Shown in pieces: positions 33,658-41,038 of a stretch of DNA of 44,034 bases. The translations under genes were made by a program, and so were the position numbers. This stretch comes from Planctomycetota bacterium. Its GTDB lineage: Bacteria; Planctomycetota; MHYJ01; JACPRB01. The stretch's first letter is position 1. Each line of letters opens with the position of its first letter. A model generated the notes under the pieces. That model was not told where the DNA came from, did no database searches, and saw only the letters and a list, made by a program, of their open reading frames with translations. Location of the stretch: positions 1 to 44,034 of the forward strand of contig JACQVR010000017.1 in NCBI GenBank assembly GCA_016209705.1. The letters are read 5' to 3'.

Positions 33658-34620
33658 GTGGTTGCTTTCATGACGATCCGGGTCGCGGCGGGTTTCCTCG
33701 CCTTCTGCGCGGCACATCTTGAGACCCGGAATTTCCATGTCCCGGCGGAAGCGACGCGGCAGGAGGAGAAATTCGACGAATGGCGCAAGCTGCACGAGGA
33801 GCGGAGCAAAAAGACGGCCGAAGCGGATGCCTTGCACGCCTCCGCGCGCGAAGCTCTGCTGCGCGACGACTACGATACGGCCATCGCGGATCACAAGCGA
33901 TCCAGGGCGCTGCGGGCCGAAGCGGCAGCGCTGGGCAAGGCGATGGCCCGGCTCGTCCCGGAAGTCGCCCGGGAGGCGCTCCGGAATTTGAAAGAAGGCG
34001 ACGCGAAGATCCGCGATCGCGCGCTCGTCCGATTGCAGGAGCTGGGGCCCGCGGCCGTTCCGGAATTGATCGCATTTCTGAAGTCCAACCACTCGGGTTT
34101 GGAGACGCAGGCGCGGGTGCGCCGACTCGTCAAGAACCTCGACGACGTCGAGATCCTCGGGGACGGGCAGTGGGCGCAGTGGGCCGTCGCGGCGACGGGG
34201 TCGTCGGAATTCGGAAAGGACTCGTATGGCGCCCGGCAAGCGTGCGGAAAGCCGAATACGATGCGCTCGGGCGACTTTCCGACGGCGTGGGCCAGCGAGC
34301 AACCGAACGGCGGCAAGGAATGGCTGGAGCTGACGTATGAGTTTGCGGTGCGCCCGGCCCGCGTCCGCGTCCGCGTCCACGAGACGTTCAATCCCGGCGC
34401 GTTGATCCGCATCGAGGCGCGGGACGAGGAGCGGAAGTGGCGCGTGCTGTGGGAGGGAAAGGACACGACCCAGCATAGTCCCGGCTGGCTGGACGTGCGA
34501 TTCGATCCGCCGAAGTTCGCCACGCGCGTGATCCGGATCACGCTGGATACTTCCTCCGTCACCGGGTGGAACGAGATCGACGCGGTCCAGATCTTCGGCA
34601 AACCTGCCGCGGGCGAATGA
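33658..34620 (+). CDS. Exported protein with helical/HEAT-like N-part and discoidin-like C-domain (copy 1)
   Basis: A 320-residue protein. GTG 33658 lies 5 nt after GGAGG; an in-frame ATG at 33670 is the alternative. A short hydrophobic N-terminus is followed by a charged coiled-coil-like region (ADALHASAREALLRDDYDTAI), one HEAT-like repeat (IRDRALVRLQELGPAAVPELIAFL) and a C-terminal galactose-binding/discoidin-like beta-sandwich. The sandwich is recognised by SSEFGKDSYGARQACGKPNT, ELTYEFAVRPARVRVRVHET, FDPPKFATRVIRITLDTS and GWNEIDAVQIFG. Such domains bind carbohydrate or surfaces. The next gene is a paralogue in tandem. Family name uncertain; role unknown. Confidence 0.72.
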   Translation: MVAFMTIRVAAGFLAFCAAHLETRNFHVPAEATRQEEKFDEWRKLHEERSKKTAEADALHASAREALLRDDYDTAIADHKRSRALRAEAAALGKAMARLVPEVAREALRNLKEGDAKIRDRALVRLQELGPAAVPELIAFLKSNHSGLETQARVRRLVKNLDDVEILGDGQWAQWAVAATGSSEFGKDSYGARQACGKPNTMRSGDFPTAWASEQPNGGKEWLELTYEFAVRPARVRVRVHETFNPGALIRIEARDEERKWRVLWEGKDTTQHSPGWLDVRFDPPKFATRVIRITLDTSSVTGWNEIDAVQIFGKPAAGE

Positions 34621-34684
34621 ATTTTGGGCCCAAGCACGGCGTGCGGACGGCTGGCCGGGTCCGTTGAACGAGGGAGGAATGGCC

Positions 34685-35596
34685 ATGATTCGAGGGGCAT
34701 GCGCAATCGTCGTCTTCCTGTGCCTGGGGGTCCAGGACCGCGACCTCATCGATGAATTGCGGGAGCTGCGCCGAGCGGTCGTCGCGAAGCAAAAGGAGGC
34801 GGCCCGCCATTCCGAAGCTGCGTTGCACGCGCTGGACCGGGCCGATTACGAGAAAGCCGTGGAGGAACGCCAGAAGGCGCGTCCTGTCGAGTTGGAGGTG
34901 GCGAGCCTTCTGGACCGGGAGCGCAAGCTGATCCTGGAGGCCGCGAAGGCGCTCATATCCGACCTCAACCATCGGGACATCGCGGTGCGGGATCGGGCGA
35001 CGGAGAACCTCATCCGGCTGGGTCCCGGGGCCATTTCACTGCTTCAGGACTTCCGAAAGGACGAAAGCCCGCCCGAGGTTCGGGTCCGCATCGACTGGAT
35101 CGTCCGCCAATTGAGGATCAACCAGATCAACTATGGCGACGGCTTTTTGCGCCAGTGGGCCGTGGACGCCACCGCGTCTTCGGAATACAGCCCGGACGGA
35201 TGGAACGCCAAGCAGGCGACCGGAAAGCCCGATACCGAGCAGGCCGGAGACATTGCTACGGCATGGACCACCAGGGAACAGGACGCGGGAGAGGCATGGA
35301 TTGAGCTGACGTACGAGCGTCTGGTGCGCCCGGTCAAGGTGCGCATCCACGAGACCCACAACCCCGGAGCGGTCGTCAAGATCGAGGCGGTCGATACCGC
35401 GAAAAAATGGCATGCCATGTGGAGAGGAGTCGATCCCACGAAGGTGCCGCCCGCGTGGTTCGAGGTTTGCTTCGACGCGCCGCCATTCGACACGCGCACC
35501 ATCCGGATCACGTTGGACACTTCTCGGGTCGCGGGCTGGAACGAGATCGACGCCGTCGAGCTCATCGGCGAGGAACCCCGGTCAAATGGGCCGTGA
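34685..35596 (+). CDS. Exported protein with helical/HEAT-like N-part and discoidin-like C-domain (copy 2)
   Basis: A 303-residue paralogue of the preceding gene, from ATG 34685 (GGGAGG 7 nt upstream) with signal MIRGACAIVVFLCLG. Order is the same: coiled-coil-like region (EAALHALDRADYEKAVEERQ), HEAT-like repeat (VRDRATENLIRLGPGAISLLQDF) and a discoidin-like domain (ATASSEYSPDGWNAKQATGKPDT ... TIRITLDTSRVAGWNEIDAVELIG). The last codons (SNGP then TGA) run into a tRNA-like remnant, so the original 3' end may have been replaced. The pair probably arose by tandem duplication. Confidence 0.72.
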   Translation: MIRGACAIVVFLCLGVQDRDLIDELRELRRAVVAKQKEAARHSEAALHALDRADYEKAVEERQKARPVELEVASLLDRERKLILEAAKALISDLNHRDIAVRDRATENLIRLGPGAISLLQDFRKDESPPEVRVRIDWIVRQLRINQINYGDGFLRQWAVDATASSEYSPDGWNAKQATGKPDTEQAGDIATAWTTREQDAGEAWIELTYERLVRPVKVRIHETHNPGAVVKIEAVDTAKKWHAMWRGVDPTKVPPAWFEVCFDAPPFDTRTIRITLDTSRVAGWNEIDAVELIGEEPRSNGP

Positions 35597-35638
35597 GGGA
35601 CTTGAACCCCTATGTATGGGCCCGGGACCCTTACGGCC
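35588..35638 (-). other. tRNA-like remnant (acceptor ends and T-arm only)
   Basis: On the minus strand GGCCGT at the 5' side and ACGGCC at the 3' side can pair as an acceptor stem, and GGGGTTCAAGTCCC resembles a T-arm with TTCAAGT loop. Only about 30 nt lie between the 5' acceptor strand and the T-loop, so the D-arm and anticodon arm are missing. It is probably a deleted tRNA gene, or the end of a tRNA carried by an integrated element. It is not a functional tRNA. Confidence 0.4.
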
Positions 35639-36047
35639 AGTGGTCCTTCGAAGGAGAGAGGGGAACTTCTGGAGGTACTTGGGGGAGCAGCTCAGGGCGC
35701 TTCGCGCCTGAAGTAGATCCAGCGCTTTTGGCGCGTCTCTTCAAGTAGTCCTTGAAGGAGTCCTTCAAGTTGCGCTTGAGCGGCGCGGCCGAAGGCGTGG
35801 GGACGCCAAGGGTCGCCGCCTCGACGTAGCGCCAGCAGCGAAAACGTCTCACAGGGACGGGGGGAATCCTCGTCCAGCCCCGCGTATTGAAGATCAGCGC
35901 GCACGGCGCGCTCTGATCGTCGGGATTCCACAACACCTCGCCCGACAGAGGAAAGTACCCTCGCCAGGAACCGCCGCACGCCACGAATAGCCGGTTGGCC
36001 CAGCCCGGATCCAGCTTCAGAGGCGGCCGCTTGGTGTTCCCCGTCAA
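35631..36047 (-). CDS. Conserved-looking hypothetical protein
   Basis: A 138-residue product with a TTG start at 36047 (the frame is open slightly further upstream without ATG). The central part, KLDPGWANRLFVACGGSWRG, then YFPLSGEVLWNPDD and CALIFNTRGWTRIPPVPVRRF, has a regular beta-rich, aromatic pattern that looks like a real small domain. The tail is basic (LKRNLKDSFKDYLKRRAKSAG). I cannot name the family. The 3' end meets the tRNA-like remnant. Confidence 0.5.
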   Translation of the reverse strand: MTGNTKRPPLKLDPGWANRLFVACGGSWRGYFPLSGEVLWNPDDQSAPCALIFNTRGWTRIPPVPVRRFRCWRYVEAATLGVPTPSAAPLKRNLKDSFKDYLKRRAKSAGSTSGAKRPELLPQVPPEVPLSPSKDHWP

Positions 36048-36170
36048 CTCCGGGCTCTTGAGCGGCCAACGTGGCTTTCACGGCACAGCCCTTGCGCTTC
36101 GCTATCCTTCACGTCCATCAGGTTGGAAGAGGACTCACACCTCCAAGCTGTCGAACATGTCCAGCGCACC

Positions 36171-36204
36171 AAACAAAAACCCCGGCGGTGGCGCCGCCGG
36201 GGTT
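36171..36204 (-). terminator. Intrinsic terminator of the small secreted protein gene
   Basis: Minus-strand 11-bp stem (36204-36194 with 36188-36178, loop 5 nt, core CCCCGGCGG) followed by TTTTTGTTT. It lies about 24 nt after the stop of the 36228-36614 gene. Confidence 0.9.
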
Positions 36205-36227
36205 CCTTGATATGCTTTACCGGATTC

Positions 36228-36614
36228 TTATTCTTTGTCCCCCCCTAACCCAAACCCACTGCCACCCCCGAAGAGTCCACCAAGATTATTGTGGAAGCCG
36301 GTCCCACCTTCCGGGGCAAGCTCATCGAAAGCCAGTTTGTCCATCGTAAATGGTCCGCCCCTCAGTTGGACGGTAAAGCCCTGGACGGATCCGTCCTGGC
36401 CGAGCGTCATTTGTCCAAAAGCCCCCGGCAAGTCCAACCCGTTCAGCACATCGGACAACTCCTGCCCATCTAGATTGGAGCCATCCTGACCCTGAACCTG
36501 AACAGCTATGCCGCCGATCGATGGCCCGGCTTCATCCTGGGCCTCTTGGGCGCCCAGAGGCAGCATCGCCGCGAAAAGCGCGATGACCGTTGCTGTGCCA
36601 CACAACCGTTTCAT
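36228..36614 (-). CDS. Small secreted protein (128 aa) of unknown function
   Basis: The signal peptide (MKRLCGTATVIALFAAMLPLGAQ) is followed by an acidic, Gly-rich mature part: EAQDEAGPSIGGIAVQVQGQDG, then a segment GQMTLGQDGSVQGFTVQLRGGPFTMDKLAFDEL, and a Gly-rich tail (NNLGGLFGGGSGFGLGGDKE). No Cys in the mature region. GGAGG stands 7 nt before the ATG. It has its own promoter-like element and strong terminator, so it is a single-gene transcript. Family not recognised. Confidence 0.7.
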   Translation of the reverse strand: MKRLCGTATVIALFAAMLPLGAQEAQDEAGPSIGGIAVQVQGQDGSNLDGQELSDVLNGLDLPGAFGQMTLGQDGSVQGFTVQLRGGPFTMDKLAFDELAPEGGTGFHNNLGGLFGGGSGFGLGGDKE

Positions 36615-36644
36615 AACGTGCCTCCTACGAGTCTTGTCCCATCG

Positions 36645-36672
36645 ATATTAAGAACCCTTGGATCTGGATCAA
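36645..36672 (-). promoter_or_regulatory. Sigma-70-type promoter of the small secreted protein gene
   Basis: Minus-strand TTGATC (36672-36667) and TAATAT (36650-36645) with a 16-nt spacer, about 30 nt upstream of the ATG at 36614. Placement and spacing are good. Confidence 0.6.
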
Positions 36673-36941
36673 GTGAAACAAGCATAGGCCCAAGCGGGAA
36701 ATTTCGCTTCGGATCCCTGACTATCGCCGTAGTGTTAAGCCGCAGGCGTTTACTCACGCCACCTCCTCCGCCACCGCGACCGCCCCAGCCCGCTCCACGC
36801 GCTTCAGCTTGGCCGTCGTGCCCACCGCTTCCGCCGCAGCGATTTCAGGCCCAGTGGCTGGAAGGGGGGCGTTGCGCGGAGACGCACGGGATTGTACGCT
36901 GAAAATCTGCCAAGAATGCCCAACCGGATCACGGAGGCGCT
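36673..36941. other. Intergenic region, no recognised gene
   Basis: Between the divergent small-protein and flavoprotein genes. A minus-strand open frame ending near 36757 (Ala/Val/Glu-rich, ERAGAVAVAEEVA) has no family resemblance and could be a decayed C-terminus. No structured RNA is evident. Confidence 0.3.
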
Positions 36942-38321
36942 ATGCCCGACAAATTCGACGCCATCATAATCGGAACGGGTCAGGCTGGACCCTCGCTCGC
37001 GGGGCGCTTTGACCAAGAAGGGCTCAAAACCGCGATCATCGAGCGGAAAGACGTCGGCGGCACGTGCGTCAACACAGGCTGAATCCCCACCAAGGCGCTC
37101 GTTGCCAGCGCGCGTGCCGCGCATATAGCCCGCCGGGGAGCTGATTTCGGCGTCGTCCGGAAAGAAGCCGTCCGCGTCGACATGAAGAGGGTCAATGAGC
37201 GGATGAGGGAGATTTCGGGATCTTCAAACAAAGGCCTCATCTCCTGGCTCGAAGGCATGAAGCACGTGGATCTCATTCGCGGTCACGCCTCCTTCGAATC
37301 GCCTCACATGGTTCGCGTGAACGGCCGCACGCTGGAAGCAGAGAAAATCTTCATCAACGTCGGGGCGCGAGCGGTCCGGCCCAACTTGCTCGGCATCGAC
37401 GGCATCGAGTACCTCACCAATACGGGCATGATGGATGTGGATTTCCTGCCCGATCATCTTGTGATCGTCGGAGGGAGCTACATCGGCCTCGAGTTTGCGC
37501 AGATGTTCCAGCGATTCGGAAGCGAAGTGACGGTGATCCAGCGCGGGCCGAGGGTGATCCCGCGGGAGGACGAAGACGTATCCGCCGCCATTCAGGAGAT
37601 TCTGGAAAAAGAAGGGGTGAGATTTCGGCTCAATGCGGAGTGCACAAGGCTCGCCAAGGATCCCAAGGGGGTTCGTGTCGGAGTCGTCTGCACGGACGGC
37701 GAGCCCGAGGTGGTCGGCTCGCACCTCCTGATGGCCATCGGCCGCGTTCCCAATACGGATGATCTCGGACTCGACAAAACGGGAATCAAGACGGACGAAA
37801 AGGGATACATCCAAGTCGACGACAAACTCCAGACGAACGTGCCCGGCGTGTACGCGCTGGGAGACGTCAACGGTCGAGGCGCCTTCACACATACGTCGTA
37901 CAATGATTTCGAGATCGTGGCGGCAAACCTATTCGACGGAGACAACCGCCGAGCCAGTGACCGAATCCTGACCTATGCCCTTTACATCGACCCTCCCCTG
38001 GGTCGGGCCGGGATGACGCTCCGACAGGCGCGCGTATCTGGCCGGAAGATCCTCGTCGGCTTCCGGAAGATGCTCCATGTCGGCCGGGCCAAGGAGCGCA
38101 GCGAAACCGACGGCTTCATGAGAGTTCTGGCCGACGCCGATTCGAAGGAGATCCTTGGCGCCGCGATCCTCGGCATCGGGGGAGACGAAGTCGTCCAGTC
38201 GCTCCTGACCCTTATGTATTCGAAGACACCCTACACGGCCATGTCGCGGGGGGTCTACATTCACCCGACCGTAACCGAGCTTCTGCCGACGGTACTCCAG
38301 GGCCTGAAACCGGATTCATGA
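36942..38321 (+). CDS. Flavoprotein disulfide reductase-like selenoprotein (mercuric reductase/lipoamide dehydrogenase type), Sec47, in-frame TGA at 37080-37082
   Basis: ATG 36942 follows GGAGG by 4 nt. After 46 codons an in-frame TGA is followed by an open frame to 38321, giving 459 residues. The family redox motif reads GGTCVNTG-U-IPTK (Cys42, Sec47), where relatives have GGTCxNxGCxPxK; the TGA replaces the second, flavin-proximal Cys. Other signature sites are intact: FAD motif GTGQAG (11-16), NAD(P)H motif GGSYIG (177-182), the second FAD motif GVYALGD (302-308), and His441-Pro...Glu446 at the dimer interface. There is no N-terminal HMA domain and no C-terminal Cys pair, so true mercuric reductase activity is doubtful. 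The intact catalytic dyad argues against a pseudogene. Confidence 0.88.
37095..37111 (+). promoter_or_regulatory. Putative bacterial SECIS hairpin for Sec47
   Basis: 5-bp stem GCGCT (37095-37099) with AGCGC (37107-37111), loop CGUUGCC. The loop starts 17 nt after the UGA and has G in second position. The shortest stem of the three, but within the known bacterial pattern. Confidence 0.6.
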
Positions 38322-38449
38322 GGCGTGACCCCGACCTGATATTCAAGGGATTCGGGTCCAACGTCCACGGCGTCAACGCTTTCGACATGCAGAAGGGAGA
38401 CTTCGAATACAATTTCGCTCTGATCAGGAAACAAGCCAAACCCGCCTGA
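38318..38449 (+). CDS. Small coupled ORF (43 aa) after the flavoprotein selenoprotein
   Basis: The ATG overlaps the stop of the preceding gene (ATGA). The product begins MRRDPDLIFKGFGSNVHGVN and contains FDMQKGDFEYNFALIRK, of good coding character. No family recognised. It may be a genuine small protein translated by coupling, or the surviving end of a larger decayed gene. Confidence 0.4.
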   Translation: MRRDPDLIFKGFGSNVHGVNAFDMQKGDFEYNFALIRKQAKPA

Positions 38450-38561
38450 GAAATCTCTTCCGGATTGAGGCTCAATGGAAAGGTAGCGGGGGTGGGATTT
38501 GGAGCTGATCGCGCGGGCGACCTCGATTGGGAGGAGGTTGACCTCGCGCCCGTCGGCGCGG

Positions 38562-38816
38562 CTACCGGACTGAAACCGATCCTCGTCGCATCATCCTGCG
38601 GAACACGCGATCCGGAATGACGAGGATCTCGGCGGACGGCCTGTGTTCGTCCGACGACGAATCGTCTTCGCATTCTTCACAGGAGTGCGTTGGACTCACC
38701 CAGTTTGCAAGCTTCCAGATGCCGAACGCCACGAACATCAGCACGGCGGCCGGAAGGCGGATGAGGAACGACAGAACTGCGCGGACGATGTACAGCGGTG
38801 CGAGCAGGACGCTCAT
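38562..38816 (-). CDS. Small membrane protein with CxxC-containing tail
   Basis: An 84-residue product with a strong SD (GGGGGAG) before the ATG. Residues 1-40 are hydrophobic with one or two membrane segments (LLAPLYIVRAVLSFLIRL, AAVLMFVAFGIWKLANWV). A cytoplasmic or periplasmic tail holds CEEC and an acidic Ser-rich stretch, then a basic end (RVFRRMMRRG). The CxxC could bind metal. Family unknown. Confidence 0.55.
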   Translation of the reverse strand: MSVLLAPLYIVRAVLSFLIRLPAAVLMFVAFGIWKLANWVSPTHSCEECEDDSSSDEHRPSAEILVIPDRVFRRMMRRGSVSVR

Positions 38817-38873
38817 GATCTCCCCCTCTCTTTGCCGCTCTGATTATAGCCGATAACCCGGCCAGCTTCGGCG

Positions 38874-39347
38874 TCAAGACAAACGCTCCACGACCATCGA
38901 TAACAGGAGATCCTCCGGCGTCCCAAGCTCCGTGCCGCGGTCATCCCAATATTCGTCGGAGTATCGGTAGGGTTGGTATTCCCACTTCCTCGCACCTCCC
39001 ATGAACTTCAACCGCCCCAGGGGGATATGGGTAGTCGAGCTCAGAGTGACTGGCACCCGCAGTCTGGTCGTTCCAAACTCCTTTCGCTCCACTTCAAGGT
39101 ACAGGTAGCACTGCTGGGGGACGATGAAGAGGTCGTGGTCGATTTCATAGCCGCGCTTTCTGAAGTCGTTCAACAGGCGGCGGGTTACGGAGGACACGAT
39201 TTCAGGCGGGATCGTCGTCTTGCCCGGGGTACCCGGCTTCTTCCTGTGTCCCACGGTTTCCTCGTCTGTCAAGGAACGCTCAACTGCGTCGTGGTGCAGC
39301 TCACAATTTCGTCCATCGGCGTCGACGGACAGAAATCCCGCGCCCAT
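38874..39347 (-). CDS. Hypothetical protein (157 aa)
   Basis: The C-terminal two thirds have globular character: VTRRLLNDFRKRGYEIDHDLF, then VPQQCYLYLEVERKEFGTTRL, PLGRLKFMGGARKWEYQPYR and TPEDLLLSMVVERLS. The frame start at 39347 overlaps the preceding gene by 47 nt and has no clear SD, so a later start is possible. Last gene of the accessory minus-strand cluster. No family recognised. Confidence 0.5.
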   Translation of the reverse strand: MGAGFLSVDADGRNCELHHDAVERSLTDEETVGHRKKPGTPGKTTIPPEIVSSVTRRLLNDFRKRGYEIDHDLFIVPQQCYLYLEVERKEFGTTRLRVPVTLSSTTHIPLGRLKFMGGARKWEYQPYRYSDEYWDDRGTELGTPEDLLLSMVVERLS

Positions 39348-39852
39348 CGGGTTGACATCGTGCCGCCTCCGCAGCCACGCACCTCGCCGCTTCCCGCGCC
39401 TCTTCCTTGGTCATTCCGATCTTCAGCAGCGAATCGTAAACCGCGCTCGCCGCCTTCAGAACAAGATCGGAGGCGTCACTCGCCCTGCCAAGGCCCTCCT
39501 TGAATACGTCGACGACAGAAACCGCGACGGCGAACGCCACGTCCGTCAAAGACGGTGCCTCGTTGTAGGCCTGCCGCGAACCCTCACGGCGCCCGATAGC
39601 AGAGCCGAATTCGCTGTTCGGCAAGAGCGATGCGGGGACCAGGACGCGCAGGGAGCGCGCCACGCCCGGAACCCGCGACAGCAGCCCCCGGCGCACCAAC
39701 GTTTTGATCATGCCGTTGACGCTCGGAGAGCTGGTACCGAAGTGCGAGGCGATCTCCTCGAATGAGGGCGCCACGCCATGTTTTGCCGTGAAGCGATGGA
39801 TGAAGGCCAGCATCTCTCCCTGGCGCTCCGTAAACCTCATTGGGGCGTTCAT
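39301..39852 (-). CDS. LexA-type winged-helix protein with unknown C-terminal part
   Basis: From ATG 39852 the product (183 residues) begins MRFTERQGEMLAFIHRFTAK, then HGVAPSFEEIASHFGTSSPSVNGMIKTLVRRGLLSRVPG. This is the LexA DNA-binding winged helix (compare LTxRQxEVLxFI and GxPPTxxEIA). The LexA Ser-Lys protease domain is absent. Instead a helical region follows (TDVAFAVAVSVVDVFKEG, DLVLKAASAVYDSLLKIG). Probably a local transcription regulator of this accessory cluster. The ATG overlaps closely with the stop of the upstream gene (39857), suggesting coupling. Confidence 0.65.
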   Translation of the reverse strand: MNAPMRFTERQGEMLAFIHRFTAKHGVAPSFEEIASHFGTSSPSVNGMIKTLVRRGLLSRVPGVARSLRVLVPASLLPNSEFGSAIGRREGSRQAYNEAPSLTDVAFAVAVSVVDVFKEGLGRASDASDLVLKAASAVYDSLLKIGMTKEEAREAARCVAAEAARCQPDGRGISVRRRRWTKL

Positions 39853-39856
39853 CAAT

Positions 39857-40228
39857 TCATTCCAGCAGCATCTCCCTGATCCGTTCGACGAGAAGGACGT
39901 CCGCCGCGCCGCGCACCGGGTCCTCATTGAACGCGCCGGCCTTGCGCATGAACTCGAATTCCTCGTCCGTCGCCACGTGTCCCATGGCGCCGATCCGGCG
40001 GACGTTCTCCAAGTACCCGCGGATCTCGTGTGGCTCGAAGATAAGCTTCACCTCCGCGACGAAGTTGGGCAGCTCGGCCGAAAACTCCGGGCGCGTGTCG
40101 GAGGCGCGGATGAAGTTCACGAGCTTCTCGCCGATCAGGTATCCGAGCGCCTTCTCGGTTCCAAACTCCTCCTTGACCCCGCGGGCACCTTCACACTGCT
40201 CGATCCAGATCTTGTGGAATTCGATCAT
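39857..40228 (-). CDS. Hypothetical protein (123 aa)
   Basis: Start MIEFHKIWIEQCEGARGVKE with SD GGAGAGG, followed by EEFGTEKALGYLIGEKLVNF, ELPNFVAEVKLIFEPHEIRG, and YLENVRRIGAMGHVATDEEF. Helical, soluble, no signal peptide. It looks like a conserved accessory-element protein, but I do not know the family. Sits between a 249-residue unknown and the LexA-type regulator on the same strand. Confidence 0.6.
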   Translation of the reverse strand: MIEFHKIWIEQCEGARGVKEEFGTEKALGYLIGEKLVNFIRASDTRPEFSAELPNFVAEVKLIFEPHEIRGYLENVRRIGAMGHVATDEEFEFMRKAGAFNEDPVRGAADVLLVERIREMLLE

Positions 40229-40288
40229 CTTTACCTCTCCGGCGACAACAGCTGCCGTACCCGTTCGCCCGCCATGGTTCCCCCTTCG

Positions 40289-41038
40289 TTACGGATAGAT
40301 GTTCCCCATCTCGATGATCCTCCACTTGCCGCGGACGCGCCCCAGACCACAGCTGATTTCCCAACCCTCCTGGACAAGGTCGGTGGCCTTCTTCGGAGCC
40401 GTGATGGGGCCGAGGAGCCGCGTTCGACCCCCTTCGTAGACATCGAGCCATAGCTTGCCGGGCTCCACCTTGCCGAGCGTAAAGTGATCGAACTCCAGAT
40501 AGTTCTCGTCGGCCAGCTCGTTTGGGTTGACGGGGACCGCGTCGGCAGCATCGAAAAGGATTTTGGCAGCGCGCTCGGCCTTGGGCAGATCCCGCGCGGC
40601 GTCCGCGCCTCGTTCTTGCCCCGCTGCGGCGGCTTCATTCGAGGTGTATCCTTTCTCCGCAAGCCACTTCGAGAGCCGCTTCGTGACGGTGCCCGCCGCG
40701 CGCTTGAGCGTTGCGCCGGCCATGACCTTGCGGATCATGAAGTATCCCAGGAACATACCGAGGTTCCCGACGATTTTGTCCGGCCCGAAGAGCTGGCAAA
40801 ACTCGCGATGGTCTTCGCCCTTCGCGTTGTAGTGTTTGTCAAAAAGCGCGGACTCCGGCTTCGACAGGCTCTCGTAGGCGTAGCCGTTCAAGTGCTGCTG
40901 GAGGAGGTCGATGACACTCTCATAGTGCGAGAGCACCGCGCGCTTCAGCCGAAGCCGCTGCTCGCGCAGGAACTCGTCGAGGACCTCGTCGATGTTCGGA
41001 CTCGCCGGTCGCGGGATGCTGACTGTTTCTTGGATCAT
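40289..41038 (-). CDS. Hypothetical protein with recombinase-N-terminal-like helical region
   Basis: A 249-residue protein whose ATG overlaps the stop of the pRiA4b ORF-3-like gene (ATGA). Residues 10-60 (DEVLDEFLREQRLRLKRAVL, SHYESVIDLLQQHLNGYAYE) resemble the SAM-like core-binding domain of tyrosine recombinases, but the catalytic R-K-H-R-H-Y domain is absent. The C-terminal part (LEFDHFTLGKVEPGKLWLDV, ISCGLGRVRGKWRIIEMGN) is beta-rich. Function unknown; the pairing with a pRiA4b ORF-3 protein suggests a mobile or plasmid-derived module. Confidence 0.6.
   Translation of the reverse strand: MIQETVSIPRPASPNIDEVLDEFLREQRLRLKRAVLSHYESVIDLLQQHLNGYAYESLSKPESALFDKHYNAKGEDHREFCQLFGPDKIVGNLGMFLGYFMIRKVMAGATLKRAAGTVTKRLSKWLAEKGYTSNEAAAAGQERGADAARDLPKAERAAKILFDAADAVPVNPNELADENYLEFDHFTLGKVEPGKLWLDVYEGGRTRLLGPITAPKKATDLVQEGWEISCGLGRVRGKWRIIEMGNIYP

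Noticed and set aside
35407..35748. Short frames reading REGLEP/VRDLNP-like peptides
   Set aside because: Such peptides are typical spurious translations of tRNA-derived DNA and support the tRNA remnant rather than a gene.
3667..37082. Genetic code change (UGA read as Trp or Gly) to explain internal TGAs
   Set aside because: trpE, soxD, soxA, soxG and other genes end at TGA overlapping the next start, and internal TGAs occur only at redox Cys sites.
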